Positions 40,986 to 50,106 of a DNA stretch of 64,000 nt are shown here, one piece after another. The notes under the pieces are model-generated. The model was given only the letters and a program-made list of their open reading frames with translations. It was not told the origin of the DNA and ran no database searches. The stretch is taken from positions 5,094,536 through 5,158,535 of the forward strand of contig NZ_CP083582.1 of assembly GCF_020091585.1 (NCBI RefSeq), read 5' to 3'. The translations under genes and the position numbers were made by a program. How positions within the stretch are numbered: position 1 is the stretch's first letter; every line of letters begins with the position of its first letter. This DNA comes from Kovacikia minuta CCNUW1. Its GTDB lineage: Bacteria > Cyanobacteriota > Cyanobacteriia > Leptolyngbyales > Leptolyngbyaceae.

Positions 40986-43900
40986 ATGTCACACGATAAG
41001 GAACTTGAAATCCAGCGTCAGTTTCTCGATGAAGCGCAGGAGTATCTAAGTACACTGGAGTCTGCCGTGTTGGGATTAGCCAGCAGCCGGATCGATGGGC
41101 AAAAAATTAACGCGGCGTTGCGGGCTGCCCACTCCATCAAAGGGGGGGCGGGCATGATGGGCTTTCATACCTTGAGTGATCTGGCGCACCGTTTGGAAGA
41201 TTCCTTCAAAGTGTTGAAAACGCAAAAACAGTCGATCACAGTCGATTCAGACCTGGAGCATCTCTTGCTGTCTGGGGTAGATTGTCTGCGTTATGAGATT
41301 CATTCCAAGCGCGAAGTCGATCTCAGGGGCGATCGCCTCTCACCCTTGATCGATTACCACTGGCTAGAGACCCAGGCAAACCCGATTTTTGATCAACTGC
41401 ATCAACGGCTGGGAGAACCCCAGGCAGAGGATGCCGTTTCCGTCCTCGCCTCTGAAGAAAGCCAGGATATCCTACCCGTTTTGTTTGAAACTGAGGTAGA
41501 GGGTAGTCTGCAACGGTTAGAAACGGTTCTGGCAGCCCCCGGAAAACCCTTGCTACAAGAGGAACTGGCAATTCTGGCACAGGAATTAGGGGGTTTAGGA
41601 GAAATGCTCCAGCTCAGCCCGTTTAGCCAGCTGTGTGAATCTGTGGGACAGGCCATCGCCACCTACCCCAGTGAAGCAGAAGCCATTGCCCAGGCAGCGC
41701 TTCAGTCCTGGCGGCGATCGCAAGCATTAATTTTGACGGGTCAGGTTGACCTGTTGCCAACCGAGATCGAGTTTGCCCCTGATGTCAGCTCAACTGAGCA
41801 ACTGCAAGCAGAACCCTTTGAGCCATTTGATCAACGGGAAGAATTTTTGGATGATTCGGAACAAATCATTGAGCAACTGAATGAACAACTGAATGAATAC
41901 TCGATCGAACCATCCCTTGAGCAATCGATCGAACCATCCCTTGAGCAACCGATTGAACCACCGCAGGAAACCCCGGTTGAATGGGAACTACCCTCTGTTC
42001 TTATCTCTCCTACACCGGTGCCCCTGATTCAGGAACCTGCTCCCTCTGCCAGACAGACGCGATCGGTGGGAACTTCACAGGTGACCGATTTCAAAGTATT
42101 AGAAGTCAAATCTGATCCATCTTCTGATGCTGCCGAAGAAGACCCAGATGCCACAGTACGGGTTCCGATCAAACAACTGAATCGACTCAATGATTTGCTG
42201 GGCGAACTGACGATCGAACGTAACGCCCTTGATCTGTATTTGAAACGTTTGCGTAATCTATCCCAAAGCCTTAAACGTCGAGTTCAGATCCTCGATCAGT
42301 CCAACGCTCAAATGCGAACTGCCTACGATCGCAAGAATTTTAGATTGCCAATTTTAGACTTCAAATTCTCTTCTCCTGGGAAATCCGTTAAATTCTTGAA
42401 AGCGGCTGAGCTTGATCCCAAACTTCACACCCCACACCCCACATCCCACACCCCACACCCCACACCCCACTCCAACGACTTCGATACCCTCGAAATGGAT
42501 CGGTATGATGACCTGCATCTGCTGTCTCAACAGGTGATGGAAACCATCGTTCAAATTCAGGAAGTAAGCAGTGATATTGAACTCAGCCTGGATGATTCTG
42601 AACAAGCCACCCGCAACCTGAATAAAACTGCCAGACAAATGCAGACCAGCCTGACGCAGGTTCGCATGCGCCCCCTGTCGGATATTGTCGATCGCTTCCC
42701 CAGAGCATTGCGCGAGCTTTGCCTGCAACATGGCAAGAAAGCCAAACTCAGTTTGCTGGGAAGCAACACCCTGATCGATCGCAACATTCTGGAAGCCCTC
42801 AACGATCCCCTCATGCATCTACTCCGCAATGCGTTCGATCATGGCATTGAAGCTCCCGAAGTGCGCATTGCCCACAGTAAACCCGAAGAAGGAACGATCG
42901 AAATTCGCGCATTTCATCAGGGAAACCGGACCTTCATTACCTTACGAGACGATGGGGGTGGCATTCCCGTAGACAAGATCCGCAATCGCGCTGAACAGAT
43001 GGGGCTAGACCCGACATTATTAGCGGCTGCCAGCGACGAAGAACTATTGTCATTGATTTTTGAACCCGGATTTAGCACCGCTGACCAGGTAACCTCCTTG
43101 TCCGGTCGAGGGGTCGGCATGGATGTGGTTCGAAACAGCTTGCAGCAGGTACGGGGAGAGATTAAAGTCGATACCCAGTTGGAAGTTGGCACAACGTTCA
43201 CCATCTCTGTCCCCCTGACCCTCTCGGTGGTGCGCGTCTTGCTGGTTGAAAGTAATGGCATGATGTTGGCTTTCCCCACCGACACAATCAGCGAAATGAT
43301 TACCCTGCGACCAGAAGAGGTGATGAACACTGCTGGCAGTGAAGTGTTTGCCTGGGGTGAGGCGATCGTCCAACTGATTGTCCTATCCCGCTGGCTAGAG
43401 TTTCGCTGCCCTCGTCAACCCAACACCTCAGAAACACCCCCCAACATCAATGCCCCCACCGTTCTGATGGTGAGTCAGGGAAATCAACTGGTTGGCATTC
43501 AGGTCGATCGCTGCTGGGGAGAACAGGAAGTCGCCGTGCGTCGTGTTGATTCAATCATTTCCATGCCCCCCGGCTTTACCAACTGCACCATTATGGGAGA
43601 TGGTCGTGTCGTCCCCCTGGTCAATGTCCCCGAACTGCTGCACTGGATTACAAGCTATGGCTGGTCCCCCACTCCCCAGCCATCCCCAATGCTATCCAGC
43701 CAACCGAGTTTGACTCCCACAGCCTATCCACTCATCAGCCCTGCCACTCCCCCCTCCCTCCCTCCCCAAAAAGCCACCATTCTTGTTGTGGATGACTCAA
43801 TCAACGTTCGTCGCTTCCTGGCTTTGACTTTAGAAAAAGCGGGCTATCAGGTCGAGCAGGCAAAAGATGGTCAGGATGCCCTGGAGCGGCTTCAACGAGG

Positions 43901-44153
43901 ACTGCACGTCCAGGCTGTTATCTGTGATATTGAAATGCCTCGCCTGGATGGATATGGCTTTTTAGCAAAAGTGAAAGCCAAACCAACCCTGGAACATCTA
44001 CCGATCATCATGCTCACGTCTCGTAGTGGAGACAAACATCGCCAGCTTGCCATGAACCTGGGAGCCACTGCCTATTTCTCCAAACCCTATAACGAACAAA
44101 CCCTACTCCGAAATCTAGAACAAATTCTGGGTATCAATGTACCCGTTGGATAA
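40986..44153 (+). CDS. CheA-type hybrid kinase with receiver (PixL/TaxAY-like), locus 2
   Basis: 1055 residues from ATG 40986; a TTG at 40974 is possible. Hpt with AAHSIKGG (His49), a degenerate second Hpt-like region, an acidic linker with tandem SIEPSLEQ units, P3 dimerisation (LNRLNDLLGELTIERN), HATPase (LLRNAFDHGIEAP, LRDDGGGI, GRGVGMDVV), CheW domain and C-terminal receiver (VVDDSINVR, CDIEMPRLDG, Asp about 980). A CCCCACA-type heptamer array at 42425-42474 is translated in frame as HTPHPT units inside the P3 insert. It is the full-length paralogue of 28704-31995. Confidence 0.93.
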   Translation: MSHDKELEIQRQFLDEAQEYLSTLESAVLGLASSRIDGQKINAALRAAHSIKGGAGMMGFHTLSDLAHRLEDSFKVLKTQKQSITVDSDLEHLLLSGVDCLRYEIHSKREVDLRGDRLSPLIDYHWLETQANPIFDQLHQRLGEPQAEDAVSVLASEESQDILPVLFETEVEGSLQRLETVLAAPGKPLLQEELAILAQELGGLGEMLQLSPFSQLCESVGQAIATYPSEAEAIAQAALQSWRRSQALILTGQVDLLPTEIEFAPDVSSTEQLQAEPFEPFDQREEFLDDSEQIIEQLNEQLNEYSIEPSLEQSIEPSLEQPIEPPQETPVEWELPSVLISPTPVPLIQEPAPSARQTRSVGTSQVTDFKVLEVKSDPSSDAAEEDPDATVRVPIKQLNRLNDLLGELTIERNALDLYLKRLRNLSQSLKRRVQILDQSNAQMRTAYDRKNFRLPILDFKFSSPGKSVKFLKAAELDPKLHTPHPTSHTPHPTPHSNDFDTLEMDRYDDLHLLSQQVMETIVQIQEVSSDIELSLDDSEQATRNLNKTARQMQTSLTQVRMRPLSDIVDRFPRALRELCLQHGKKAKLSLLGSNTLIDRNILEALNDPLMHLLRNAFDHGIEAPEVRIAHSKPEEGTIEIRAFHQGNRTFITLRDDGGGIPVDKIRNRAEQMGLDPTLLAAASDEELLSLIFEPGFSTADQVTSLSGRGVGMDVVRNSLQQVRGEIKVDTQLEVGTTFTISVPLTLSVVRVLLVESNGMMLAFPTDTISEMITLRPEEVMNTAGSEVFAWGEAIVQLIVLSRWLEFRCPRQPNTSETPPNINAPTVLMVSQGNQLVGIQVDRCWGEQEVAVRRVDSIISMPPGFTNCTIMGDGRVVPLVNVPELLHWITSYGWSPTPQPSPMLSSQPSLTPTAYPLISPATPPSLPPQKATILVVDDSINVRRFLALTLEKAGYQVEQAKDGQDALERLQRGLHVQAVICDIEMPRLDGYGFLAKVKAKPTLEHLPIIMLTSRSGDKHRQLAMNLGATAYFSKPYNEQTLLRNLEQILGINVPVG
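42425..42474 (+). repeat. In-frame heptamer (CACCCCA)n array inside cheA, locus 2
   Basis: About seven CACCCCA/CATCCCA heptamers encode HTPHPTSHTPHPTPHS in the insert between the P3 helices. It is the same kind of sequence found in intergenic STRR arrays (e.g. 1110-1130) and is open here because 21-nt units keep frame. Confidence 0.85.
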
Positions 44154-44157
44154 ACCG

Positions 44158-44691
44158 ATGACCCATTCCCTTGCTCCGCGATCGCGGCGGCTCAAGTCCG
44201 ACCAACTAGAGGCAAACCGCCACTTGATTGTGTTTTCTCTGCGGCAAGAAAGGTTTGCTTTACCCGTTCAGGCGGCTCAGAAAGTGATTCCCATCAGTAA
44301 CCTGCGTGGGTATATACCAGGTTGCGATAGCCATTTGATCCTTCAGCAGAATTATCGAATCCCCGTCATCAACATCGAACAACAAATCTTTGGGAGTTCT
44401 ACCCCTCAAAATCTTCTTGCTGCTGGTTCTACCCTCCCTTCCACGCAACCCAGCTTGAACCCAATTCTAGAAAGCTACTTACTGGTGATTCAAAATCTTC
44501 AAGGCGAGGTTTTGGGGCTACCGATCGCAACTCAGCCCATCCTACAGCGCATACCAGAATCAGCCTTTGCCCCAATTTCAGCTACCAGCCTAAACAATGT
44601 CAATATCCGCTATGTCAGCGCTCTGATCACTCTGCCTCAAAACCAGTCACCCATCTTTCTACTCAACCTCAGTCAGCTTTTTTTTCCATAA
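44158..44691 (+). CDS. Distal CheW-like protein, locus 2
   Basis: 177 residues from ATG 44158, 4 bp after cheA; an in-frame ATG at 44137 overlaps cheA. CheW-like fold: LIVFSLRQERFALPVQ, YRIPVINIEQQIFG, LVIQNLQGEVLGLPIA, and a C-terminal IFLLNLSQLFF. It is the counterpart of the distal CheW of locus 1 (32160). Confidence 0.75.
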   Translation: MTHSLAPRSRRLKSDQLEANRHLIVFSLRQERFALPVQAAQKVIPISNLRGYIPGCDSHLILQQNYRIPVINIEQQIFGSSTPQNLLAAGSTLPSTQPSLNPILESYLLVIQNLQGEVLGLPIATQPILQRIPESAFAPISATSLNNVNIRYVSALITLPQNQSPIFLLNLSQLFFP

Positions 44692-44748
44692 GCGATTGAC
44701 AATCATCAAACTCAAAACTCAAAACTTTCTACCCCTTACTCTCTAAAG

Positions 44749-45897
44749 ATGAATATCTACCACCTTCTACAACAATACGCAGCAGGAGAACGAGACTTTA
44801 GCGGTATCGATTTGAGTCGGGCCGTCTTAAATGGAGTTGACCTGCAACGGGCTGATTTTTGGCAGGCAATCCTGCAAGGAGCTGACTTAAGTTGGGCAAA
44901 TTTAGCCAGGACAAATTTGCGAGAAGCCGCACTTCAGGCAGCCAATCTCAGGGGTGCGATCTTGACAGGTGCGGATCTAAGATTTGCAAACCTGCGGGGG
45001 GCAATTGTTGATGAAGCAAATCTGCACCATGCCCTTTATGACCCAAACACTCAATTTCCTCCAGATTTTGCCCCTGACGCAGCGGGTGCTTACCGAATTG
45101 CTCCTGGTAGTCTGTTATCAGATGCGGATCTGCAAGGAGCTGACTTGAGTGGGGCTGACTTGAGCGCTGCTAATTTAAGGAAGGCAAATCTTCAACACGC
45201 AGGTCTATTTGGTGTCAATTTCAAGCAAGCCAAGCTAAACCATGCCGATTTACAAGCAACAGATTTAAGTGAAGCGAACTTATCTCAGGCAGATCTGAGA
45301 AGTAGTAATTTGCAGGAAGCAAACCTACATGGAGCCAATTTGCACCGCGCCAACCTGAAGGGAGCAGATCTTCGGGGTGCAAACCTGACTGATGCAGATC
45401 TAACCAAATGCAATTTATTCGGAGTTGACTTTCGGGGTGCGCTCATGCGATCGATTCATTTGCAAGGAGCCGTTTACGATGATGCGACTCAGTTTCCCGA
45501 CCAGTTTAACCCTGCCAGCTTAGGCGCATACCGCATCGCATCTGTAGTTGATCTACGAAATATCGATTTAAGCCAATTGAACCTGGCTGGTGCAAACCTA
45601 TCTGGTGCAAACCTGGCTGGTGCAAACCTGTCTGCTGTAGATTTATCGAGTGCCGATTTATCCAATGCAGATTTGTTTGGTGTAACACTATCAAATGCGG
45701 ATCTATCAAATACCAACCTGTTTGGTGCCGATTTGTCCAACGCAGATCTATCTAGAGTCGAGCTATGGGGAACAAACCTGAGTGAGGCAATCCTGACTGG
45801 CACAAAATTCACTCAGTCAAATCTTTGGGGAGCTGATTTAACTGGAACAGATTTGAGTAATGCAGTTCTAGCCGACAGCGTAGGAGGGAAGGGTTAA
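44749..45897 (+). CDS. Pentapeptide-repeat protein
   Basis: 382 residues, almost wholly A(D/N)LXX pentapeptide repeats, predicted to form right-handed quadrilateral beta-helices. Two repeat blocks are each interrupted by a similar insert, NTQFPPDFAPDAAGAYRI and ATQFPDQFNPASLGAYRI, showing internal duplication. The N-terminal helix MNIYHLLQQYAAGERDF is the usual cyanobacterial lead-in. No signal peptide, so cytoplasmic. It lies 57 bp after the distal CheW through a CAAAACTC repeat and may be read with locus 2. Function unknown. Confidence 0.9.
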   Translation: MNIYHLLQQYAAGERDFSGIDLSRAVLNGVDLQRADFWQAILQGADLSWANLARTNLREAALQAANLRGAILTGADLRFANLRGAIVDEANLHHALYDPNTQFPPDFAPDAAGAYRIAPGSLLSDADLQGADLSGADLSAANLRKANLQHAGLFGVNFKQAKLNHADLQATDLSEANLSQADLRSSNLQEANLHGANLHRANLKGADLRGANLTDADLTKCNLFGVDFRGALMRSIHLQGAVYDDATQFPDQFNPASLGAYRIASVVDLRNIDLSQLNLAGANLSGANLAGANLSAVDLSSADLSNADLFGVTLSNADLSNTNLFGADLSNADLSRVELWGTNLSEAILTGTKFTQSNLWGADLTGTDLSNAVLADSVGGKG

Positions 45898-46000
45898 GGG
45901 AGAGGGTGATGGTACACCCGGCACTCAATATCCCATACCCCATGTTGATGCCATGTGCCTCACTTGAATAAGAATTACTATCCGCTGTTTATTCAAACTC

Positions 46001-46140
46001 ATACCCAATTAAGTTGAAAATAAGACAAATGTCTGTAGGGGCGGGTTTAGCCAGTAAACGATCAATTTGAACCAAAAATCTCAACAAAACCCGCCCCTAC
46101 AATTGTTCGCATTTGCCCAGAAGTTCGTTTGAATTGGTAT
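46001..46140. repeat. ATACCC-family palindromic element, diverged long copy
   Basis: ATACCCAATTAAGTTG ... GAATTGGTAT with long inner arms TGTAGGGGCGGGTTT / AAACCCGCCCCTACA. It fills much of the 279-bp gap between the convergent pentapeptide and lipoprotein genes and could also stop transcription in both directions. Confidence 0.75.
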
Positions 46141-46176
46141 CAGAACTCGAAATTCAAAACTTAAAACGTCCCCTGC

Positions 46177-46923
46177 CTACTTGAGAAATTCTTGAGGACT
46201 GGCGGGGGCATTCGTTTGACGATTTTTGGGAAATTCCAGTTTGTAGGGAGGTTGGGATTCGGGTGGCATCAGAAATCGGTTTCCCCAACCTCCATTAATC
46301 TCTTCAGGTCGCGAACTGAGCGGCATTTTGTTGTCGATCGGTGGAGCGATCGCCTGGGTTTGGCTGGCCTGAACATACTGCTGTCCATCAGCTGTTGTCT
46401 GAATCAAACGATGATTCAACTTCAGATTTTGTTTGGCTAACTGTTCTTCCAGGGTTTTCAACTGATCGACCTGTCCGGCAGGCGCAACGGTTGCCAGAAA
46501 AACCACCTCTTTGGTTGGCTCAAAGTTTGTTTTCAAACGGGATTGGTCAAACTGCCAGGCTTCCTGCAACCGACCATTGGGCGCAGTTTGCCATAGATTG
46601 AGGGTCGCCTGCCAGGTTCCTTGTTTCACCTCAACCAACTGATAATCCAGAATGGAATACGTCGGGTTTGGTTTCAAATTCTTTGATGCTTGATCCGCTG
46701 CATACAGGTAACGCACTGCCGCGATCGCAACTTTGCTTTTGTCGGGAAGATCCGTATTCCCAGCGATCGCATAGGTTCCCTTTGAATTTTCAGTAATGCG
46801 GATCTCGAAATCGGCATCTGCCATCTGTCGGGACAATGCTTCTTTCAACTGAGTACAACCCGTCCCCACTGCCAACAGAAATACCAAACTCAAACAACCG
46901 CGAACAGAATAAATCAAACTCAT
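46177..46923 (-). CDS. Uncharacterised lipoprotein
   Basis: 248 residues. Signal peptide with lipobox VGTGC (Cys 23). The mature part begins with a mixed alpha/beta segment (DADFEIRITENSKGTYAIAG, AAVRYLYAAD, DYQLVEVKQGTWQATLNLWQ) and ends in a Pro/Gln/Asn-rich tail. No family recognised. It is 33 bp downstream of the secreted pentapeptide gene on the same strand, so the two probably form a pair at the cell envelope. Confidence 0.72.
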   Translation of the reverse strand: MSLIYSVRGCLSLVFLLAVGTGCTQLKEALSRQMADADFEIRITENSKGTYAIAGNTDLPDKSKVAIAAVRYLYAADQASKNLKPNPTYSILDYQLVEVKQGTWQATLNLWQTAPNGRLQEAWQFDQSRLKTNFEPTKEVVFLATVAPAGQVDQLKTLEEQLAKQNLKLNHRLIQTTADGQQYVQASQTQAIAPPIDNKMPLSSRPEEINGGWGNRFLMPPESQPPYKLEFPKNRQTNAPASPQEFLK

Positions 46924-46956
46924 AAAACAATTCCTAATTCTTAATTCTTAATTTTT

Positions 46957-47661
46957 CTAATAGGGAACAGTACCCTGATAGCTATTGCCATCTGGCATAA
47001 TTGCCCATTCCAACCGGACCTTACTCAAATCCGTATTTCTCAACTTTGCCCGAAACAAATTGGCATACCGTAAATCCGCTCCGTTCAGATCAGCGTTGAC
47101 CAGCGTTGCATCTGTCAAAATTGCTCCATAAAGGCTGGCACGGTTTAAATTCGTTCGTTCAAGTTGGGCAAAACTGAGGTTTGCATCCCGCAATTCTGCG
47201 TTCTCAAAACTTGTCTCTTTCAGGATGGTTCTAGAAAGGCTGGTATTCAAAAGTTGAGTATGATTCAAATTAGCTCTTGTTAAATTGGCTTCATTTAAAT
47301 CTGCGCCTTGCAAATTTGTATGGGCTAAATTGGCTTGATTCAACTTTGCATGACTCAAAATTGTGTTGATCAGCTTGGCATGGGACAAATTTGCCCCAGT
47401 CAAGTTTGCACCGCTCAAATCGACATTGCTTAAATCGGTTTTACTCAAATCAACGCCACTGAGATTGCACTTCACACATTTCCTGGTTTGCCGCAATCGC
47501 TCAACGCTACTGGCTGGGGTCAGCACCAAATGTTCCGCTCCCCGAATTGCTTTCATTGCGTTAGCCATCAATTGAGGCTGGGAAGTTTGCTTCAATAGAT
47601 AGAAGGTGCCTAAAACAGTGGCAGTCGATGCAGTTATGACCAAAACAATCTTCAGGTTCAT
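46957..47661 (-). CDS. Membrane-anchored pentapeptide-repeat protein
   Basis: 234 residues. One N-terminal TM/signal anchor (about 4-24), a spacer, then KCVKCNLSGVDLS, a CxxC entering a run of about 25 pentapeptides (ADLXX/ANLXX) to near the C-terminus (VPY). The CxxC-pentapeptide join is common in cyanobacterial secreted repeat proteins. It is likely periplasmic or lumenal. It lies upstream of and in line with the lipoprotein gene. Function unknown. Confidence 0.85.
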   Translation of the reverse strand: MNLKIVLVITASTATVLGTFYLLKQTSQPQLMANAMKAIRGAEHLVLTPASSVERLRQTRKCVKCNLSGVDLSKTDLSNVDLSGANLTGANLSHAKLINTILSHAKLNQANLAHTNLQGADLNEANLTRANLNHTQLLNTSLSRTILKETSFENAELRDANLSFAQLERTNLNRASLYGAILTDATLVNADLNGADLRYANLFRAKLRNTDLSKVRLEWAIMPDGNSYQGTVPY

Positions 47662-47881
47662 TTTCTTAGCAGAACCTATTATTTAATCAGTAATCATTAC
47701 ATCTTTCATACAGCGGAAAACCTATCCGGACGGCCCAAATAAACTTTTAGTAAAGTTGAGAAAAAAACAAGTAATTCAAAATAGATTGAAGATTCTATTA
47801 AAAGGGTTTTTGGATGTTGAGAAATTTGAATTGTGAACTCTAAAATTTATAGTAAATCTAGGCAAGCTAACATTTTTTCCT

Positions 47882-48556
47882 ATGAGTAGCACTTCCCTCA
47901 AAAATATTTTCGTGCCGACCCTGTTAACCTCAAGTGTTTTTTTTTACGTGCTCCTATCAGCATGTAATCTTGCCCAGTTAAAATCATTAGCCGATTCTCC
48001 TCCACTTCCCACAAATCGGCTGCAATATATTTCAACGAAAGAAACCAAAGATCTCACGATTCGTAATGTAGGTTTCTGTATTTTAGCAAGTGTGGGAGCA
48101 GGATTAGTGATTGCTGAACTCTCCCGAAAGCTCCAACAAAACGGATGGAGAGTCCCCCAATTAGGCAAGCAGCAAATCCAACAATCCGTTTTTCAGCTTA
48201 CAGAAAGTCAAAAAGTTCAAACAGAATTTTCAACGGAAGTATCAAGCGCCCTGGAAACCGATACCCTTCCTTCCCATCCCAGTGAAACTGAAATCCATTC
48301 TGACCAAACTGCTTTAACAATCCAGCCACAGGGGCAAACCTGCCGTATCCGGGTACCTCATCTGCAACAAAGCTTGTTTGCTATTCAGTTAGAGGGGCAG
48401 TATTACAGTTTTACCAGAGCAGAAAAAAATCGAGAGAAAGCGCTCAACACCGTAGCAAGATTATTCGATCGCGGCGATCGTGCCATTATCACCCACACTT
48501 CTAACAAATATGCAATTTGGATCTGGCAACCCCAGGTTGAATTTGATCAGGGCTGA
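47882..48556 (+). CDS. Uncharacterised membrane protein
   Basis: 224 residues. Two hydrophobic segments (about 10-30, ending SACN, and 61-80, ILASVGAGLVIAEL), then a helical linker and a C-terminal soluble domain (about 155-220: CRIRVPHLQQSLFAIQLEGQ, YYSFTRAEKNREKAL, AIWIWQPQVEF). No family recognised; the style is that of cyanobacterial hypothetical proteins. The ATG has no obvious ribosome site. It is divergent from the pentapeptide gene at 47661. Confidence 0.65.
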   Translation: MSSTSLKNIFVPTLLTSSVFFYVLLSACNLAQLKSLADSPPLPTNRLQYISTKETKDLTIRNVGFCILASVGAGLVIAELSRKLQQNGWRVPQLGKQQIQQSVFQLTESQKVQTEFSTEVSSALETDTLPSHPSETEIHSDQTALTIQPQGQTCRIRVPHLQQSLFAIQLEGQYYSFTRAEKNREKALNTVARLFDRGDRAIITHTSNKYAIWIWQPQVEFDQG

Positions 48557-48630
48557 GAAAAACAAAATCCACTGCTTTAGAATAGCGGTCAGCAGTCAGC
48601 GATCAGCTTGAAACTGAGGCTAAGGATCGC

Positions 48631-48739
48631 GAATTAAATAACCTGCGTAGGTTGGGTTGAAGTATGAAGCCCAACACCCCCGCAGATGTTGGGTTTCGCA
48701 GACTCAACCCAACCTACAAAAGTCGATGTTATTTAATTC
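48631..48739. repeat. Palindromic repeat with GAATTAAATAAC ends
   Basis: A 109-bp element with perfect 12-bp terminal inverted repeats GAATTAAATAAC / GTTATTTAATTC and inner arms GTAGGTTGGGTT / AACCCAACCTAC. A partial relative is at 18296-18375. It occupies the middle of the 414-bp spacer 48557-48970, which otherwise has AGCGGTCAGCAGTCAGC-type short repeats at about 48588. Confidence 0.82.
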
Positions 48740-48970
48740 TTGTTCCTAAGTGGATGAAGAAACTGAATTCTCCTGGGGTCGGGCTTCAGCTATCAGCATT
48801 CCATCAGCGCTGGTAGCTCAAGGCTGTTCGCTGAATGCCGATCGCTCCTTAGCAAAGCGCAACGAACTTGATTAAAAAATTTACATCCTCTTGTGGATTT
48901 AACTGAGGTTTTTTTGGGGGTTTGGAGGCTAAAGTAGGCGAAGGATTTTGTAGTGTTAGGAACAAAGTGA

Positions 48971-49411
48971 ATGAGTATTTTGCACAAACGATTGACTCTG
49001 CTTTCAGCGATCGCAACCCTCAGTGTCTTCGCTGTTAGCTGTAGCGAAAGCAAAGTCGCCCAGTGCAATAAAGTCAGCGCTGTTGTCAACAAAGCTGCCA
49101 ACGAAACACAAGCCATTGGTAAGAGCAACAATCCCGATAAAATGGCGGAATTGTCTAAAGCTGCGGATACCGTTGACCAATATGCCAAGGAACTAGAAGC
49201 CGTTCAGGTGACGGACGAAAAGCTCAAAGGGCTTCAGGCCAGCTTTGTCAAAATGTACCGGGACACGAGTAAATCGAGCCGGGAACTGGTTGCCGCAGCG
49301 AAGGCGAAAAATGTTCCAACAGTCAAAACTTCTCTACAGTCCTTGCAAACTGCCACCAGCAAAGAAACGACCCTGGTTAATGACTTTAACCAATACTGCC
49401 GAGGGAAATAA
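48971..49411 (+). CDS. Small lipoprotein of unknown function
   Basis: 146 residues: signal peptide with lipobox AVSC (Cys 24), then a mostly helical mature part with two later cysteines (CNKVSAVVNKA at 34 and the C-terminal QYCRGK) that could form a disulphide linking the ends. Repeated amphipathic helices (SKAADTVDQYAKELEAVQ) suggest a helical bundle. It resembles short cyanobacterial lipoproteins without assigned function. Confidence 0.75.
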   Translation: MSILHKRLTLLSAIATLSVFAVSCSESKVAQCNKVSAVVNKAANETQAIGKSNNPDKMAELSKAADTVDQYAKELEAVQVTDEKLKGLQASFVKMYRDTSKSSRELVAAAKAKNVPTVKTSLQSLQTATSKETTLVNDFNQYCRGK

Positions 49412-49536
49412 GAGAAAATTATGAATTAAGAGTTTTGAATTTTGAATTAAGCGTGTTGAGCTACACCCAATCAGAGGGATAAATCCTTTTTCATCATTTT
49501 CTATTCATCATTCAAAATTCTTAATTCCCTTACCCC

Positions 49537-50100
49537 TCAAGACGCCTGGCTTTCTTGCCAGTCCGTCTCATCCTGCACAACCTGCCGTTTGAGATGGACA
49601 TTTTTCAGGTGTTTCTTAACCGTGTCCGGTGCAATGTAAAGCATTGCCGCAATTTCTTTGTAGGAACAACCAGAACGCCGCAGCAACCAAACCTCGGTTT
49701 CACGGGGAGTTAGATCCCATTTTTGGGCTTCGGTAACCGCTAACCCCAGTGTTGCCTGGTTTTGATCTTGAAGCCTGAGTAAAACACAGGGACGTTGTAC
49801 TAACTCTAACGGCAGCCATTGTGCCCGAATTCGAAATCGAGTTTCCGGTGTTGCCGCTTCTGATTCAATGGTGATTGAACGATCGCCGTATAAGTCACGG
49901 CTTTCAACTAATGCCTCGTAGGCACGCTGAATTTCCGTAGGCAAAAATGCTTTGTCTTCTTTGGATAATTGAGCACAGATCGATTGCGCTGTCGCATTCG
50001 TGTAGATGATTTCTTGTTGATCGGTCACAACAACAATGCCATCGACAAAACCTTCAAGCACTGCTTGAAGAAAAGCATCGGGTTCTTCTGAATATTTCAT
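49537..50100 (-). CDS. PAS-LuxR type transcriptional regulator
   Basis: 187 residues from ATG 50100; the frame also reaches GTG 50106. An N-terminal PAS-like domain (about 10-110: FLQAVLEGFVDGIVVVTD, IIYTNATAQSIC, then RFRIRAQWLPL) joins a C-terminal LuxR/GerE helix-turn-helix (LTPRETEVWLLRRSGCSYKE, IAAMLYIAPDTVKKHLKNVH). There is no receiver domain, so the signal is sensed by the PAS domain or a partner. Target genes unknown; no adjacent gene on the same strand indicates a regulon. Confidence 0.86.
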   Translation of the reverse strand: MKYSEEPDAFLQAVLEGFVDGIVVVTDQQEIIYTNATAQSICAQLSKEDKAFLPTEIQRAYEALVESRDLYGDRSITIESEAATPETRFRIRAQWLPLELVQRPCVLLRLQDQNQATLGLAVTEAQKWDLTPRETEVWLLRRSGCSYKEIAAMLYIAPDTVKKHLKNVHLKRQVVQDETDWQESQAS

Positions 50101-50106
50101 GTTCAC

